Assembly: GCF_005876835.1 (NCBI RefSeq)
Contig: NZ_PPSW01000007.1
Span: forward strand, 432,171-496,170
DNA length: 64,000 nucleotides
Reading direction: 5' to 3'
Source: Pseudoalteromonas phenolica
GTDB lineage: Bacteria; Pseudomonadota; Gammaproteobacteria; Enterobacterales; Alteromonadaceae
The translations under genes were made by a program, and so were the position numbers. The notes below the pieces were generated by a model. That model did not search any database, was not told the DNA's origin, and saw only the letters and a program-made list of their open reading frames with translations. This document shows positions 17,676-26,515 of the stretch, piece by piece (position 1 is the first letter of the stretch; every line of letters begins with the position of its first letter).

Positions 17676-19091
17676 TTATTTCTGCAAGGTTTTCACAAAC
17701 CATGTAAGCAGTTTTGACCGTGACAGTAGTAATTGCATTCTTGGTTTACCTAAACTGCCGCTTTTAAAAACACTTTTTGCATGGCTAAAAGTCAAAACGC
17801 CTTCTTTACCGTGATATTGCCCCATACCTGAAGCGCCTACACCACCAAAAGGTAAATCTTCAACCGCTACATGCAGAAGCACATCATTAATCACTAAACC
17901 GCCACACTGTAGCTCTCGCTCAGCACGCTTAATGAGTGACTTATCTTCGGAGAATAAATATGACGCGAGTGGATTTGGGTTTTCTTTAATAACCTTTAAA
18001 GCCTCACTAAAACTAGACACTGTTTTTATTGGCAATAGTGGGCCAAAAATTTCTTCACTATTTACCCGAGCTTGATTAGAGGCTTTATCGATGAGATGTA
18101 AGCCTAGTTTTCGAGTTTCACTATTCTCACTGTGCGGTTCGCTCCAAACCTCAGCGCCGTTATGCAGTGCATCGCCAATTAATTCGATGAGTCGCTCATA
18201 CTGTTGCTGATTAATAATTGAGGTTAAAATCTCTGACTTTGCGCCGAGTTTAAATTGTTTTTTATAGTGCTTTTTAATCTCTGCTATCAACTCGGCCTTA
18301 CATTTCTCGTGAACAAGCAAATAATCAGGTGCAACGCAGATCTGTCCTGCATTGGCGGTTTTACCAAAAACAATACTTTTAGCCGCGTGTTTGATGTCTG
18401 CATCGTCCATCACGATAATTGGAGATTTCCCCCCTAGCTCTAAGGTAACTGGCACTAAATTATTTGCGGCGGCACGCATCACATGCTTGCCAATCTCAGT
18501 ACTTCCTGTAAAAAACAAATGATCAAAAGGGATTGCACTGAAGCTTTTGGCAACCGCAGGCCCCCCTTCCACAACACAGCAATGTTCTGAAAAAGGCTCT
18601 AGAACAGTTTTGATAACTTGATTTGTCGCAGGCGTATATTCACTGAGCTTTAACATGACTCGATTACCCGCCGCCAAGGCAGTGAGTACCGGCATCAGAG
18701 CTAGCTGTATCGGGTAGTTCCAAGGAGAGATAACACCCACGACACCTTTTGGCACATATTCAACATGGGCTTTTGAAGGCGCAAACTGAATACCGACTTT
18801 ACGTTTGCTGGGCTTGAGCCAAGATTTTAGATGCTTAATTATATGATCTAGCCCGCCAATCACTGGCATAAAATCCGCCATTTGTGTATCAAACGTGCAG
18901 CGATTTCCAAAGTCTTTGTTAGAGGCCGCAATAAAGTCATGCTCGGCTGTAACAAGCTGAGTTCTTATTTTCTTTAATAAAGAAATGCGTGTTTCTACGG
19001 ATGAATTAGGATGATGCATAAAAGCAACTTTGAGAGATTCAAGTTGCTTTGTCAGTTGGGGATCTATCTCGTATTGCACAACATGGCTCAT
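17676..19091 (-). CDS. Coniferyl-aldehyde-dehydrogenase-type NAD(P)-dependent aldehyde dehydrogenase
   Basis: A 471-residue class 3-like ALDH oxidising an aldehyde to the acid. Motifs: GVISPWNYPIQLALMPVLTA (cofactor domain), FTGSTEIGKHVM, TLELGGKSPIIV (catalytic Glu) and GQICVAPDYLLV (catalytic Cys about 249). The NAGQ-CVAPDY-LV context is that of the CalB/coniferyl aldehyde dehydrogenase group rather than betaine or semialdehyde enzymes. The hydrophobic tail LLTWFVKTLQK resembles the membrane-associating end of fatty-aldehyde enzymes. The physiological substrate is open. It is encoded alone, downstream of the SLC13-1 gene on the same strand with a 52-bp gap. Confidence 0.88.
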   Translation of the reverse strand: MSHVVQYEIDPQLTKQLESLKVAFMHHPNSSVETRISLLKKIRTQLVTAEHDFIAASNKDFGNRCTFDTQMADFMPVIGGLDHIIKHLKSWLKPSKRKVGIQFAPSKAHVEYVPKGVVGVISPWNYPIQLALMPVLTALAAGNRVMLKLSEYTPATNQVIKTVLEPFSEHCCVVEGGPAVAKSFSAIPFDHLFFTGSTEIGKHVMRAAANNLVPVTLELGGKSPIIVMDDADIKHAAKSIVFGKTANAGQICVAPDYLLVHEKCKAELIAEIKKHYKKQFKLGAKSEILTSIINQQQYERLIELIGDALHNGAEVWSEPHSENSETRKLGLHLIDKASNQARVNSEEIFGPLLPIKTVSSFSEALKVIKENPNPLASYLFSEDKSLIKRAERELQCGGLVINDVLLHVAVEDLPFGGVGASGMGQYHGKEGVLTFSHAKSVFKSGSLGKPRMQLLLSRSKLLTWFVKTLQK

Positions 19092-19143
19092 TTATCGATA
19101 TTTGAATAAATACACTATAAATGAGCCTGTTAGTTGTTTCAAA

Positions 19144-20592
19144 TTAGAAAGAAAGGACGCTTCTTGCAACGGTCAGTGTTAGTACAGTAATAAGTACAAT
19201 CGCGACAATATTCAACACAAAGCCTGCACGGATCATATCGCGCATTTTTATCTCGCCAGAGCCAAATACTATGGCATTGGGTGGCGTGGCAACAGGCATC
19301 ATAAAGGCACAACTCGCTGCTATGGCGGCAGGGATAACCCATACTAATGGCGTGCCCGTAATAGACTCTGCGACAGGACCTAGTAAGGGTAAAAAGCCTG
19401 CAGCCGTTGCTGTATTCGACGTGATCTCGGTTAAGAAAGTAATTAACCCAGCCACCAGCAATACACTTACTACCAATGGGATGGTGTCAGCTGAAACCAA
19501 CAGATTAGCAATGTAAGTCGCCAAACCCGATGATTTAATTTGTGAAGCCAATGTCAAACCACCACCAAACAGTAGTAAAATGCCCCAAGGTACTTTTGCC
19601 GCACTATCCCAATCCAAGATACGCTCACCGGTTTTTTTATCAGCGGTGATCACAAACAACAATAGCGCTGCTGCAATCGCAATTGACGTATCTGAGATCT
19701 TAAGGCCAGTCCAATCACCCAGTAACGGTCTTAAGATCCAACTTAAGGCAGCGAAAATAAATACTACTAAAACGCCTTTTTCCGCGCGTGACATCTCACC
19801 TAATTTATCTAGCTGTTTTTTAAACAGCGATTTGGTATCGACTTCTGCGTCCGAGTTATCAACTTTATAACTGACTTTGGTTAACCAAAACCAAGTAATG
19901 AATAACATGGTGACAGATAAAGGTAAGCCTACCGCCATCCAAGTCGCAAAACCAATTTCGATTTGATAACTGTCAGCTAGATAAGCTGCCATCAATGCAT
20001 TTGGAGGCGTACCTATCAAGGTAGCAATACCACCAATACTCGCTCCATAAGCTATCGAAAGCAGCAGCGCTTTACCAAACGCCTCATTGCTGCTGTCACG
20101 CTCCTTAACAAGATGAATAACCGATAATGCAATCGGTAACATCATCACCGCAGTGGCCGTGTTCGACATCCACATAGATAAGAATGCCGTCACTAACATC
20201 ATAGCTAGAATTTGTACACTTGGCTTCGAGCCCGCATAAAGCATGGTTTTTAAGGCTATACGTTTATGCAAGCCCCATCTTTCCATTGCAATAGAAATTA
20301 AAAAGCCACCTAAGAATAAGAAAATAAGCGGGTGCGCATAAGGTGCTGCGACCGATTTAATTGGCGCGATGCCAGCAAGTGGTGATACCACCAAAGGTAA
20401 CAAAGATGCCGCAGGAATAGGCACGACTTCGCTTACCCACCAAGATGCCAGCCAAAAGGCCAAACCTGCTGTTCGCCAAGCTTCGACACTCATGCCCTCG
20501 GGTGGAGACACAAGGCAAGTAAGTAACATTGCCAGTGGTCCTAAAAACAACATGGCATATTTTATTGGATGTGCAGATGAATAATCAGACAT
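19144..20592 (-). CDS. SLC13/DASS-family anion transporter no. 1 (dicarboxylate type)
   Basis: A 482-residue inner-membrane symporter with 11-12 hydrophobic segments, predicted to import C4-dicarboxylates or related anions with Na+. Family signatures: SMWMSNTATAVMMLPIALSV and LTEITSNTATAAGFLPLLGP (the two SNT motifs that form the anion and Na+ sites), plus MPVATPPNAIVFGSGEI. It starts 10 bp after the porin stop, so the two form a porin-carrier operon. A second carrier of the same length and near-identical C-terminal third is encoded at 24838-26286 in the regulator operon. Expression is predicted to depend on the sigma-54 promoter upstream of the porin. Confidence 0.9.
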   Translation of the reverse strand: MSDYSSAHPIKYAMLFLGPLAMLLTCLVSPPEGMSVEAWRTAGLAFWLASWWVSEVVPIPAASLLPLVVSPLAGIAPIKSVAAPYAHPLIFLFLGGFLISIAMERWGLHKRIALKTMLYAGSKPSVQILAMMLVTAFLSMWMSNTATAVMMLPIALSVIHLVKERDSSNEAFGKALLLSIAYGASIGGIATLIGTPPNALMAAYLADSYQIEIGFATWMAVGLPLSVTMLFITWFWLTKVSYKVDNSDAEVDTKSLFKKQLDKLGEMSRAEKGVLVVFIFAALSWILRPLLGDWTGLKISDTSIAIAAALLLFVITADKKTGERILDWDSAAKVPWGILLLFGGGLTLASQIKSSGLATYIANLLVSADTIPLVVSVLLVAGLITFLTEITSNTATAAGFLPLLGPVAESITGTPLVWVIPAAIAASCAFMMPVATPPNAIVFGSGEIKMRDMIRAGFVLNIVAIVLITVLTLTVARSVLSF

Positions 20593-20602
20593 ACTTTAAC
20601 CC

Positions 20603-21547
20603 TTAAAACTTGTACTTCATGCCAACAGCGATTGATGTGTCATCATCTGACTCAAGGTCGAGTTGCGTCACTAATGCATATAAATTGGTTTGCTTATCGA
20701 GAATGTAGTCTGTACCAAGTGTCCATTGTGTGGCTTCTTCGGCATGGCGTAACTTACTGCTATCTTTACCTAATTGAATTTTAGGCACCCAACTTCCCGT
20801 TTTATAACTTGCACTGACCAAATAGCCTGTGCCAGATTTACTACCATCTAGGTTTTCACTGTCTTGAACAATTGCGCCAAGTTGGAATGCATCAAACTTA
20901 TACGCCGCAACTACACGTGTCGCAACCAAATTATTCAAGCTATCAGTGTGGCTTAATGAGATATAATAAGGTTTTGCTTTTAAAGCTCGGTCGCCATAAA
21001 TTGCGGTCGCAGCAAACCCAGTCTCTTCATTTGAAGCATCATCTTTAGGTGCATAGGTGAAAGAGAATGACAGGTCATTATAAGTTTTACTGCTATAAGT
21101 GAGGGTATCTCCCAGTCGGTCTTGACCCGGTAAGATTTGTGCAATATCACCTTGGGTTTCGTTAAATTGGTCAACTTTACCTTCGCTATATTTAAAGCGC
21201 GTATCGTTACGGCCAACCACCAAGGTTCCCCAGTTGCCTGCCAGACCTACATAGGTGTTACGGGATGAAAATGGCGATTTAGTGTCATCATTTTCAAAGC
21301 CTTTTACTTGTACTTCGTATTTAAACACCACTTTAAGAGAATCACTTAATTTGTGATCGCCTTTAATGCCGATACGTGAAAATGGCGCGTCAATTTGCGT
21401 GCCTGCTTTGGTATAACGCATTAGCCCTTTATCCGTATCTGCAATTTGAACTTCAGCTTTGCCATACACATTGTAATCGGCTGCAAAAGCGGTGCTTGAA
21501 AATGTGGCCATCACACCGAGTGCGATTAGAGTTTTACTTGCTGTCAT
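20603..21547 (-). CDS. Gram-negative general porin (OmpC/OmpU-type trimeric barrel)
   Basis: A 314-residue outer-membrane barrel. A signal peptide (MTASKTLIALGVMATFSSTA, cleavage before ADYNVYGKAEV) is followed by typical porin strands: DAPFSRIGIKGDHKLSDSLK, RNTYVGLAGNWGTLVVGRND and the terminal SIAVGMKYKF ending in Phe. Porins let small solutes cross the outer membrane; in this position it likely serves uptake of the same acids carried by the adjacent SLC13 protein. A sigma-54 promoter candidate lies 36 bp upstream of the start and a DctD-like activator is encoded just beyond it. Confidence 0.9.
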   Translation of the reverse strand: MTASKTLIALGVMATFSSTAFAADYNVYGKAEVQIADTDKGLMRYTKAGTQIDAPFSRIGIKGDHKLSDSLKVVFKYEVQVKGFENDDTKSPFSSRNTYVGLAGNWGTLVVGRNDTRFKYSEGKVDQFNETQGDIAQILPGQDRLGDTLTYSSKTYNDLSFSFTYAPKDDASNEETGFAATAIYGDRALKAKPYYISLSHTDSLNNLVATRVVAAYKFDAFQLGAIVQDSENLDGSKSGTGYLVSASYKTGSWVPKIQLGKDSSKLRHAEEATQWTLGTDYILDKQTNLYALVTQLDLESDDDTSIAVGMKYKF

Positions 21548-21582
21548 CTTGTTTTACCTTTGTTATGCTTATTCTCTATTGT

Positions 21583-21599
21583 TACAAGATGGTTGCCAA
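21583..21599 (-). promoter_or_regulatory. Candidate sigma-54 promoter for porin-SLC13
   Basis: On the minus strand the site reads TTGGCAACCATCTTGTA. Compared with the consensus TTGGCACGNNNNTTGCW, the -24 GG and -12 G have the required spacing; three positions differ. It lies 36 bp before the porin ATG and next to a gene for a sigma-54 activator, which supports the call. Confidence 0.65.
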
Positions 21600-21661
21600 A
21601 AAGATAAAGGCAATTATTTTCAGACACTTATTAAATTACTCAACAATAAAACTCAAAATAA

Positions 21662-21679
21662 TGTGCGGATTTTCACACA
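21662..21679. promoter_or_regulatory. Candidate upstream activator site for the DctD-like regulator
   Basis: TGTGCGGATTTTCACACA is an imperfect palindrome (TGTG.G.A half-sites) about 63 bp upstream of the -24 element of the sigma-54 promoter, a usual distance for enhancer binding. Only one copy was found; DctD sites are often paired. Confidence 0.4.
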
Positions 21680-21713
21680 CACTTTTACTGCACTTGTCAC
21701 CAAAGCCACACAC

Positions 21714-23066
21714 TCATTCTGTTTCGGTAAACATAGTACGGGTTAGACCATACTTTGCCATTTTGTCGTATAAGGTTTTACGCGGCAATTGCAACAACGC
21801 CATGGCTTCTTTGATACTGCCTTGTGATTGAGAGAGGGCTTCTTCAATTAATGATTGCTCAAAGTAACTGACCTTTTCTTGTAAGCTCAGTGACTCATCA
21901 GTTTGCGAGACTTGCTCTAAATCTTTAAGAGCCAATGCTTTACCCAATAAAACCGTTCTTTCAGCGTGGTTTCTAAGCTCTCGTACATTGCCCGGCCAAG
22001 GCTTTTCTCTGAGAAGTAAGGCTTGCTCGGGTGTAATAGGTTCAAATGTCTTATGAAAACGGGTCGCCGCAATGGAGCAAAAATGCTTATACAACAGTGG
22101 AATATCTGCTTTTCTTTGACGCAGTGCAGGTATGGGCACTTTAAGTAAATTCAAACGGTAATAGAGGTCGGCCCTGAATTGCTGCGTATCAACTAAAGTT
22201 TGTAGGTCTACTTTTGTCGCTGCAATGACTCTGACATCTAAATCAATTGGCGTATTTTCACCAACGGGTGTGACTTTACGCTCTTCTAACACCCGTAATA
22301 ACTTAACTTGTAAGCTAGGCGACATAGCTTCAATTTCATCTAAAAATACAGTGCCACCCTGCGCATATTCAAACTTACCAATACGCGAACTATGTGCTCC
22401 CGTATAAGCACCACTTTTTGCACCAAACAATTCACTTTCAATCAGCTCTTCTGGAATGGCACCACAGTTAATGGCAACAAAGTTATGTTTACTGCGATTA
22501 CTGTGCTCATGAAGGTAACGTGCCACCAGCTCCTTACCTGTGCCAGTTTCTCCCTCAATTAATACATCAGTTGGGGTATCTAACACTGCATCAAGCAATT
22601 GCAGCATGTCTTGCATGACTTGAGTCTGACCTAAAATTCGCACCCCAGGCCCCGAATGTTGTTTAACACTTTGCTTTAGCTCGCGGTTTTCAAGCACCAA
22701 AGCGCGCTTTTCAGAGGCTCTGGCAATACAATCTAACAACTTGTCGGTAATTGGTTTTTCAAATAAGTCATAGGCACCTAGGTGCATGGCCTTAACCGCA
22801 ATGTTCACATCAGCAAACCCCGTTAAGAAAATAACCGGTAACTCGCTGTCGAATTGCTTAACTTGTTCTATAAATTCAAGGCCGTTGAGTTTAGGCATAT
22901 TGATGTCACTTAACACCACACCATTAAAACGGCGGCTTAATTTACTCAGCGCGGCATTGGCATCGCCATAGCAAAATACCTCATAGCCTTCTAATTCTAG
23001 TAGTTGCTTTAAAGCATCACGAATGCTCTTTTCATCATCAATAACAATGACGCTGGAATGACTCAT
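21714..23066 (-). CDS. dctD: DctD-like sigma-54-dependent response regulator
   Basis: A 450-residue NtrC-family activator. Receiver domain about 5-120 (phosphoacceptor in VVLSDINMPKLNG, Asp about 53). AAA+ domain about 145-380 with Walker A GETGTGKE (about 175), the sigma-54 contact loop GAYTGA (a Tyr variant of GAFTGA), Walker B GGTVFLDEIEA, and the R-finger region ADLYYRLNLLKV. A Fis-type HTH closes the protein (KEAMALLQLPRKTLYDKMAK). It abuts the dctB-like gene (kinase stop and regulator start adjacent), which with the neighbouring carriers argues for the C4-dicarboxylate two-component system. The gene symbol is given by analogy. Confidence 0.88.
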   Translation of the reverse strand: MSHSSVIVIDDEKSIRDALKQLLELEGYEVFCYGDANAALSKLSRRFNGVVLSDINMPKLNGLEFIEQVKQFDSELPVIFLTGFADVNIAVKAMHLGAYDLFEKPITDKLLDCIARASEKRALVLENRELKQSVKQHSGPGVRILGQTQVMQDMLQLLDAVLDTPTDVLIEGETGTGKELVARYLHEHSNRSKHNFVAINCGAIPEELIESELFGAKSGAYTGAHSSRIGKFEYAQGGTVFLDEIEAMSPSLQVKLLRVLEERKVTPVGENTPIDLDVRVIAATKVDLQTLVDTQQFRADLYYRLNLLKVPIPALRQRKADIPLLYKHFCSIAATRFHKTFEPITPEQALLLREKPWPGNVRELRNHAERTVLLGKALALKDLEQVSQTDESLSLQEKVSYFEQSLIEEALSQSQGSIKEAMALLQLPRKTLYDKMAKYGLTRTMFTETE

Positions 23067-24848
23067 TTAAATTCTCTTCTCATTCGAAAGTGGCTCTGAA
23101 CCGATTGATGTTTGCAGTGTAAGGATAAAGCTCGCGCCTATATCTGAATTATTTTCAGCGCTCAGCTCACCTTTGAAGGAGTGTATAATTTGTTTAGAAA
23201 TAGACAAACCTAAGCCCAAACCATTACCCGATTTAGTGGTGAAGAAAGGCTCAAAAATACTCTCAAGGGTATGCGACTCAATACCTGTGCCTGTATCAGA
23301 TATCTTAATTGATAATTGACCTGCATCGGTATAGTTAGAGATTGTTAGTTTTTTTACTTCAACGTCTTGCATCGCATGACACGCATTTGAAAGCAGGTTT
23401 ACGATCACTTGTTCACATAAAATTGGGTCAACCCATACGGCTATGTCGTCTAATTCAAGGCTCAACTTTATATCATGTTTTTTAAGCTCAGGACCTATGA
23501 TAATTAACGCATTAGCAAATAAGTCCTTAAGTTTATGCAGTGCCAATTTTGGTTTTTGAGATTTACTAAAATGCTTAAGTTGCGCAACGATTGTATGGGT
23601 ACGTTTTATTAGCGCTTCAATCAACAATAAGTTTTCTTGGACTTTTTCAAACTGACCTTTGAGCAATAAACGCTTGCTACTGGCCAAATAGGCACTCATC
23701 GCCGTAAGCGGTTGACTGATCTCATGGTTAATTCCGGCACTGAGTTGACCTATGGTTGCCAATTTCGTAGCGCGCAGCAAAGCTTGTTGTGTTTCAAGTA
23801 GCTGCTCAGAGCGGGCATTAATTTGCGCTTCCAAACTTCTTTGAGTAAAGAGTAGCTGTTTGTAGCCTGCCAGCTTAACTAAAATGATTTCAAAGATTAT
23901 AAGCAATGCCAGCAATAGTACTGAGCTTAGTGCCAAGCGGCTCCATTGATTGGCTGTCACATCATCAATAGCAGAAAATAAATATAATGACGCATTAAGT
24001 GAATCAAGGGGCTTTTTAGCATACACAAAGTGTTTGGCTAAACGCCCCTCTGTCGAAATTTGTAACTGTTCTGTTTGCTCGTCAAAACGCCAAGGCTGCG
24101 TGTTGATGTCACGTCCTGAGAATTGCCGTGAAGCATCAAATTCGGCAATGTCAGTTTGGCTTAACGGCTTAGTTGAGATTAATCGCCATTTTTCTTGATC
24201 GGACATCAATACAATGCCTGATTTATCCATCAAGATAAAACTATGCTGATGCCCAGTATCTAGGCTGTCACGAACATCTTCAAAATGACTGGCGTTAACC
24301 TTAACGACAATAACGCCTTTCACCTCACCTTTTTGCTCTATTACCTGAGAAATATAAATGCCTCGTGCACCTGAGCGCAGCCCAACTGCAAAATCTATCG
24401 CACTATCCTTTTCAAGCGCTTCATAAAAGTATTTTCGAAATGCAAAGTTACTCCCTATGTAACTATGCGGTGTTTGCCAGTTACTACTGGCAGTCACCCA
24501 TCCTTGCTCATTCAACACATACACATCTGACGCGCCACTGGCAATTTGAATATCTGCAAGGTATTCATTGAGCGGCTTTAAATCATGACTTGTTTTGTTA
24601 TCTAGTAAATCCAACATATGCGTGTTTTGTCGCACTAAATTTGGAATTGAAGTAAAACGCGCAAGTTCTGAGGTGAAATATTGATGAAGCTTTTCTAGAT
24701 TTTCAGTGCTGTTTTGACGAGTCTGTTTGAGATCGTATTGCACGCCAACATGATAGATGGCGCACAACCCGATAATTAACCCCAAAAAATAGACACAAAG
24801 TTTAGTCGAAAGTTTTTGCTGCAAAAGTCTGCCTGTTTTAGTAACCAA
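23067..24848 (-). CDS. dctB: DctB-like sensor histidine kinase
   Basis: A 593-residue membrane kinase. TM1 (about 18-35) and TM2 (about 308-328) flank a periplasmic double-Cache-like sensor (NEQGWVTASSNW, SYIGSNFAFRKYFYEAL, AVGLRSGARGIYISQ), the fold that binds C4-dicarboxylates in DctB. After a short coiled coil comes HisKA with the DctB-style H-box SAGINHEISQPLTAMSAYL (His about 373), then HATPase_c with VNLLSNACHAMQD (N box), SDTGTGIE and GNGLGLGLSISKQI (G boxes). It overlaps the SLC13-2 gene upstream by 11 bp and abuts dctD downstream, so carrier, kinase and regulator are one operon. The ligand is inferred, not shown. Confidence 0.87.
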   Translation of the reverse strand: MVTKTGRLLQQKLSTKLCVYFLGLIIGLCAIYHVGVQYDLKQTRQNSTENLEKLHQYFTSELARFTSIPNLVRQNTHMLDLLDNKTSHDLKPLNEYLADIQIASGASDVYVLNEQGWVTASSNWQTPHSYIGSNFAFRKYFYEALEKDSAIDFAVGLRSGARGIYISQVIEQKGEVKGVIVVKVNASHFEDVRDSLDTGHQHSFILMDKSGIVLMSDQEKWRLISTKPLSQTDIAEFDASRQFSGRDINTQPWRFDEQTEQLQISTEGRLAKHFVYAKKPLDSLNASLYLFSAIDDVTANQWSRLALSSVLLLALLIIFEIILVKLAGYKQLLFTQRSLEAQINARSEQLLETQQALLRATKLATIGQLSAGINHEISQPLTAMSAYLASSKRLLLKGQFEKVQENLLLIEALIKRTHTIVAQLKHFSKSQKPKLALHKLKDLFANALIIIGPELKKHDIKLSLELDDIAVWVDPILCEQVIVNLLSNACHAMQDVEVKKLTISNYTDAGQLSIKISDTGTGIESHTLESIFEPFFTTKSGNGLGLGLSISKQIIHSFKGELSAENNSDIGASFILTLQTSIGSEPLSNEKRI

Positions 24849-26286
24849 ATACCCAAGAGCCGAGGGTCATAGTTAACAAGGTTATAAGCAATACTGCAAT
24901 GATATTCATCATAAAGCCGGCTTTTACCATGTCTTTTATCTTTATCTCGCCGGAACCAAATACAATGGCATTTGGCGGTGTTGCTACTGGCATCATAAAT
25001 GCGCAACTCGCAGCAATCGCTGCTGGTATCACCCAGATCAGTGGTGTGCCTGCAATTTGCTCTGCAACAGGGCCAAGTAAAGGCAAGAAGCCTGCGGCTG
25101 TGGCGGTATTAGATGTGATCTCAGTTAAAAAGCAAATTAATGTCGCGACCACTAACACACCTAAAATAAGCGGGATTGCAGATGCGCCAGCCAGCATATC
25201 CGCAATATATTGCGCCAGGCCAGAGCTTTTAATTTGAGCGGCAAGCGCAAGCCCCCCACCGAATAGTAGTAAAATACCCCAAGGTACAGCTTGCGCTGCG
25301 TCCCAGTCCATCACCTTGGTTTTATTATCTTTCTTTGCAGGCAAAACAAAAAGCAATAACGCCGCAATAATAGCAATACCTGTATCTGTGATATTTAATC
25401 CTGTCCAACTTGCTAAATAAGGTCTTAACACCCAGCTCACCGCAGCAAAAACAAACACAAACAGAACGTTTTTCTCGGCGAGTGTCATTCTACCAAGATC
25501 ATCAACTTGTTTTTGAAACAGCGTGTTTAACTGGGCATTATTACCAACTTGTTTTACGTTAAAAGCAAATCGAGTCAGCCAATACCAACAAATAACAATC
25601 ATAGTAAATACGAATGGCACAGCGAACATCATCCACTGAGCAAAGCCGATTTTGATTTGATGATTTTCCCAGAGATAAGCGGCCATCAGTGCATTTGGCG
25701 CAGTCCCTATGATGGTCCCTACTCCACCTATACTCGCACTGTAAGCAATCGCCAATAGCAGCGCCTTACCGTAATTATCACAACTACTATTGTTTTCTCG
25801 TAAAACATAGATAACTGACAAGGCAATCGGCAACATCATCAGGGTTGTTGCTGTGTTATTGATCCACATTGATAAAAAGCCACTGACCATCATCATGGCT
25901 AAGATCTGGTATTTTGGATTATTACCACTTTTCAGCATGGTGATCAGGGCAATTCGTTTATGTAAATGCCACTTTTCCATCGCAATAGAAATTAAAAAGC
26001 CGCCTAAAAATAGAAAAATAAGTGGATGAGAGTACACACTCGTCACTGATTTTATATCGTTAATACCCGCCAATGGCACAGCAATGATGGGCACTAATGA
26101 GGTCACAGGAATAGGCACAACCTCACTCACCCACCACACACCCAACCACAGTGCTAAACCTGCGGTTTTCCAAGCGACGTCAGGCATACCAGATGGCGTA
26201 TCAATTAAAAAGGTTGATAAAAAAATGGCTGGTCCGAGTAATAAATAAAAATAGTGGAAGAGTGTTTTATTGTTATCTGAAATCAT
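24838..26286 (-). CDS. SLC13/DASS-family anion transporter no. 2, in operon with dctBD
   Basis: A 482-residue paralogue of the carrier at 19144-20592, with the same signature motifs (SMWINNTATTLMMLPIALSV and LTEITSNTATAAGFLPLLGP) and a nearly identical stretch from the second SNT motif to MPVATPPNAIVFGSGEI. In the first SNT motif Ser is replaced by Asn (INNTAT against MSNTAT), a possible specificity change. It is the first gene of the operon and overlaps dctB by 11 bp. In some systems the carrier co-senses with DctB; the tight coupling here makes that plausible. No sigma-54 site was seen upstream. Confidence 0.88.
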   Translation of the reverse strand: MISDNNKTLFHYFYLLLGPAIFLSTFLIDTPSGMPDVAWKTAGLALWLGVWWVSEVVPIPVTSLVPIIAVPLAGINDIKSVTSVYSHPLIFLFLGGFLISIAMEKWHLHKRIALITMLKSGNNPKYQILAMMMVSGFLSMWINNTATTLMMLPIALSVIYVLRENNSSCDNYGKALLLAIAYSASIGGVGTIIGTAPNALMAAYLWENHQIKIGFAQWMMFAVPFVFTMIVICWYWLTRFAFNVKQVGNNAQLNTLFQKQVDDLGRMTLAEKNVLFVFVFAAVSWVLRPYLASWTGLNITDTGIAIIAALLLFVLPAKKDNKTKVMDWDAAQAVPWGILLLFGGGLALAAQIKSSGLAQYIADMLAGASAIPLILGVLVVATLICFLTEITSNTATAAGFLPLLGPVAEQIAGTPLIWVIPAAIAASCAFMMPVATPPNAIVFGSGEIKIKDMVKAGFMMNIIAVLLITLLTMTLGSWVFGY

Positions 26287-26430
26287 ATTCGTACATTACT
26301 TTATTGTTATATCCGCTGTTTGGCGCTTTTTTAAACCTGAACTAAGGTTACTTAGTAATTAAGGAGTGAGTATGAATGAGAGGGTTTTGAACGACAAGAC
26401 GCAACTAAAAAAAAGAGGGCTCTAAAAGAG

Positions 26431-26466
26431 AAAATGCGCTTTCAGTCGTTAATAACTGAAAACGCA
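26431..26466 (-). terminator. Intrinsic terminator of the imelysin/DHOR cluster
   Basis: Stem arms 26435-26446 and 26455-26466 (TGCGCTTTCAGT / ACTGAAAACGCA, one wobble), followed on the minus strand by ATTTTCTCTTTT. It lies 50 bp after the DUF1513 gene stop. Confidence 0.75.
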
Positions 26467-26515
26467 GCAAATTTTACCTGTGCTTAAAATGAAATTTTTT
26501 AAGCTTTATAAAATT

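Noticed and set aside
24776..25006. Short antisense and out-of-frame frames inside the SLC13 genes (also 19139-19342)
   Set aside because: They are frame shadows of conserved transmembrane segments and have no start context or protein-like features.
26287..26430. Sigma-54 promoter in front of SLC13-2
   Set aside because: No TGGCA-N-TTGC-like pair with correct spacing was found on the minus strand.
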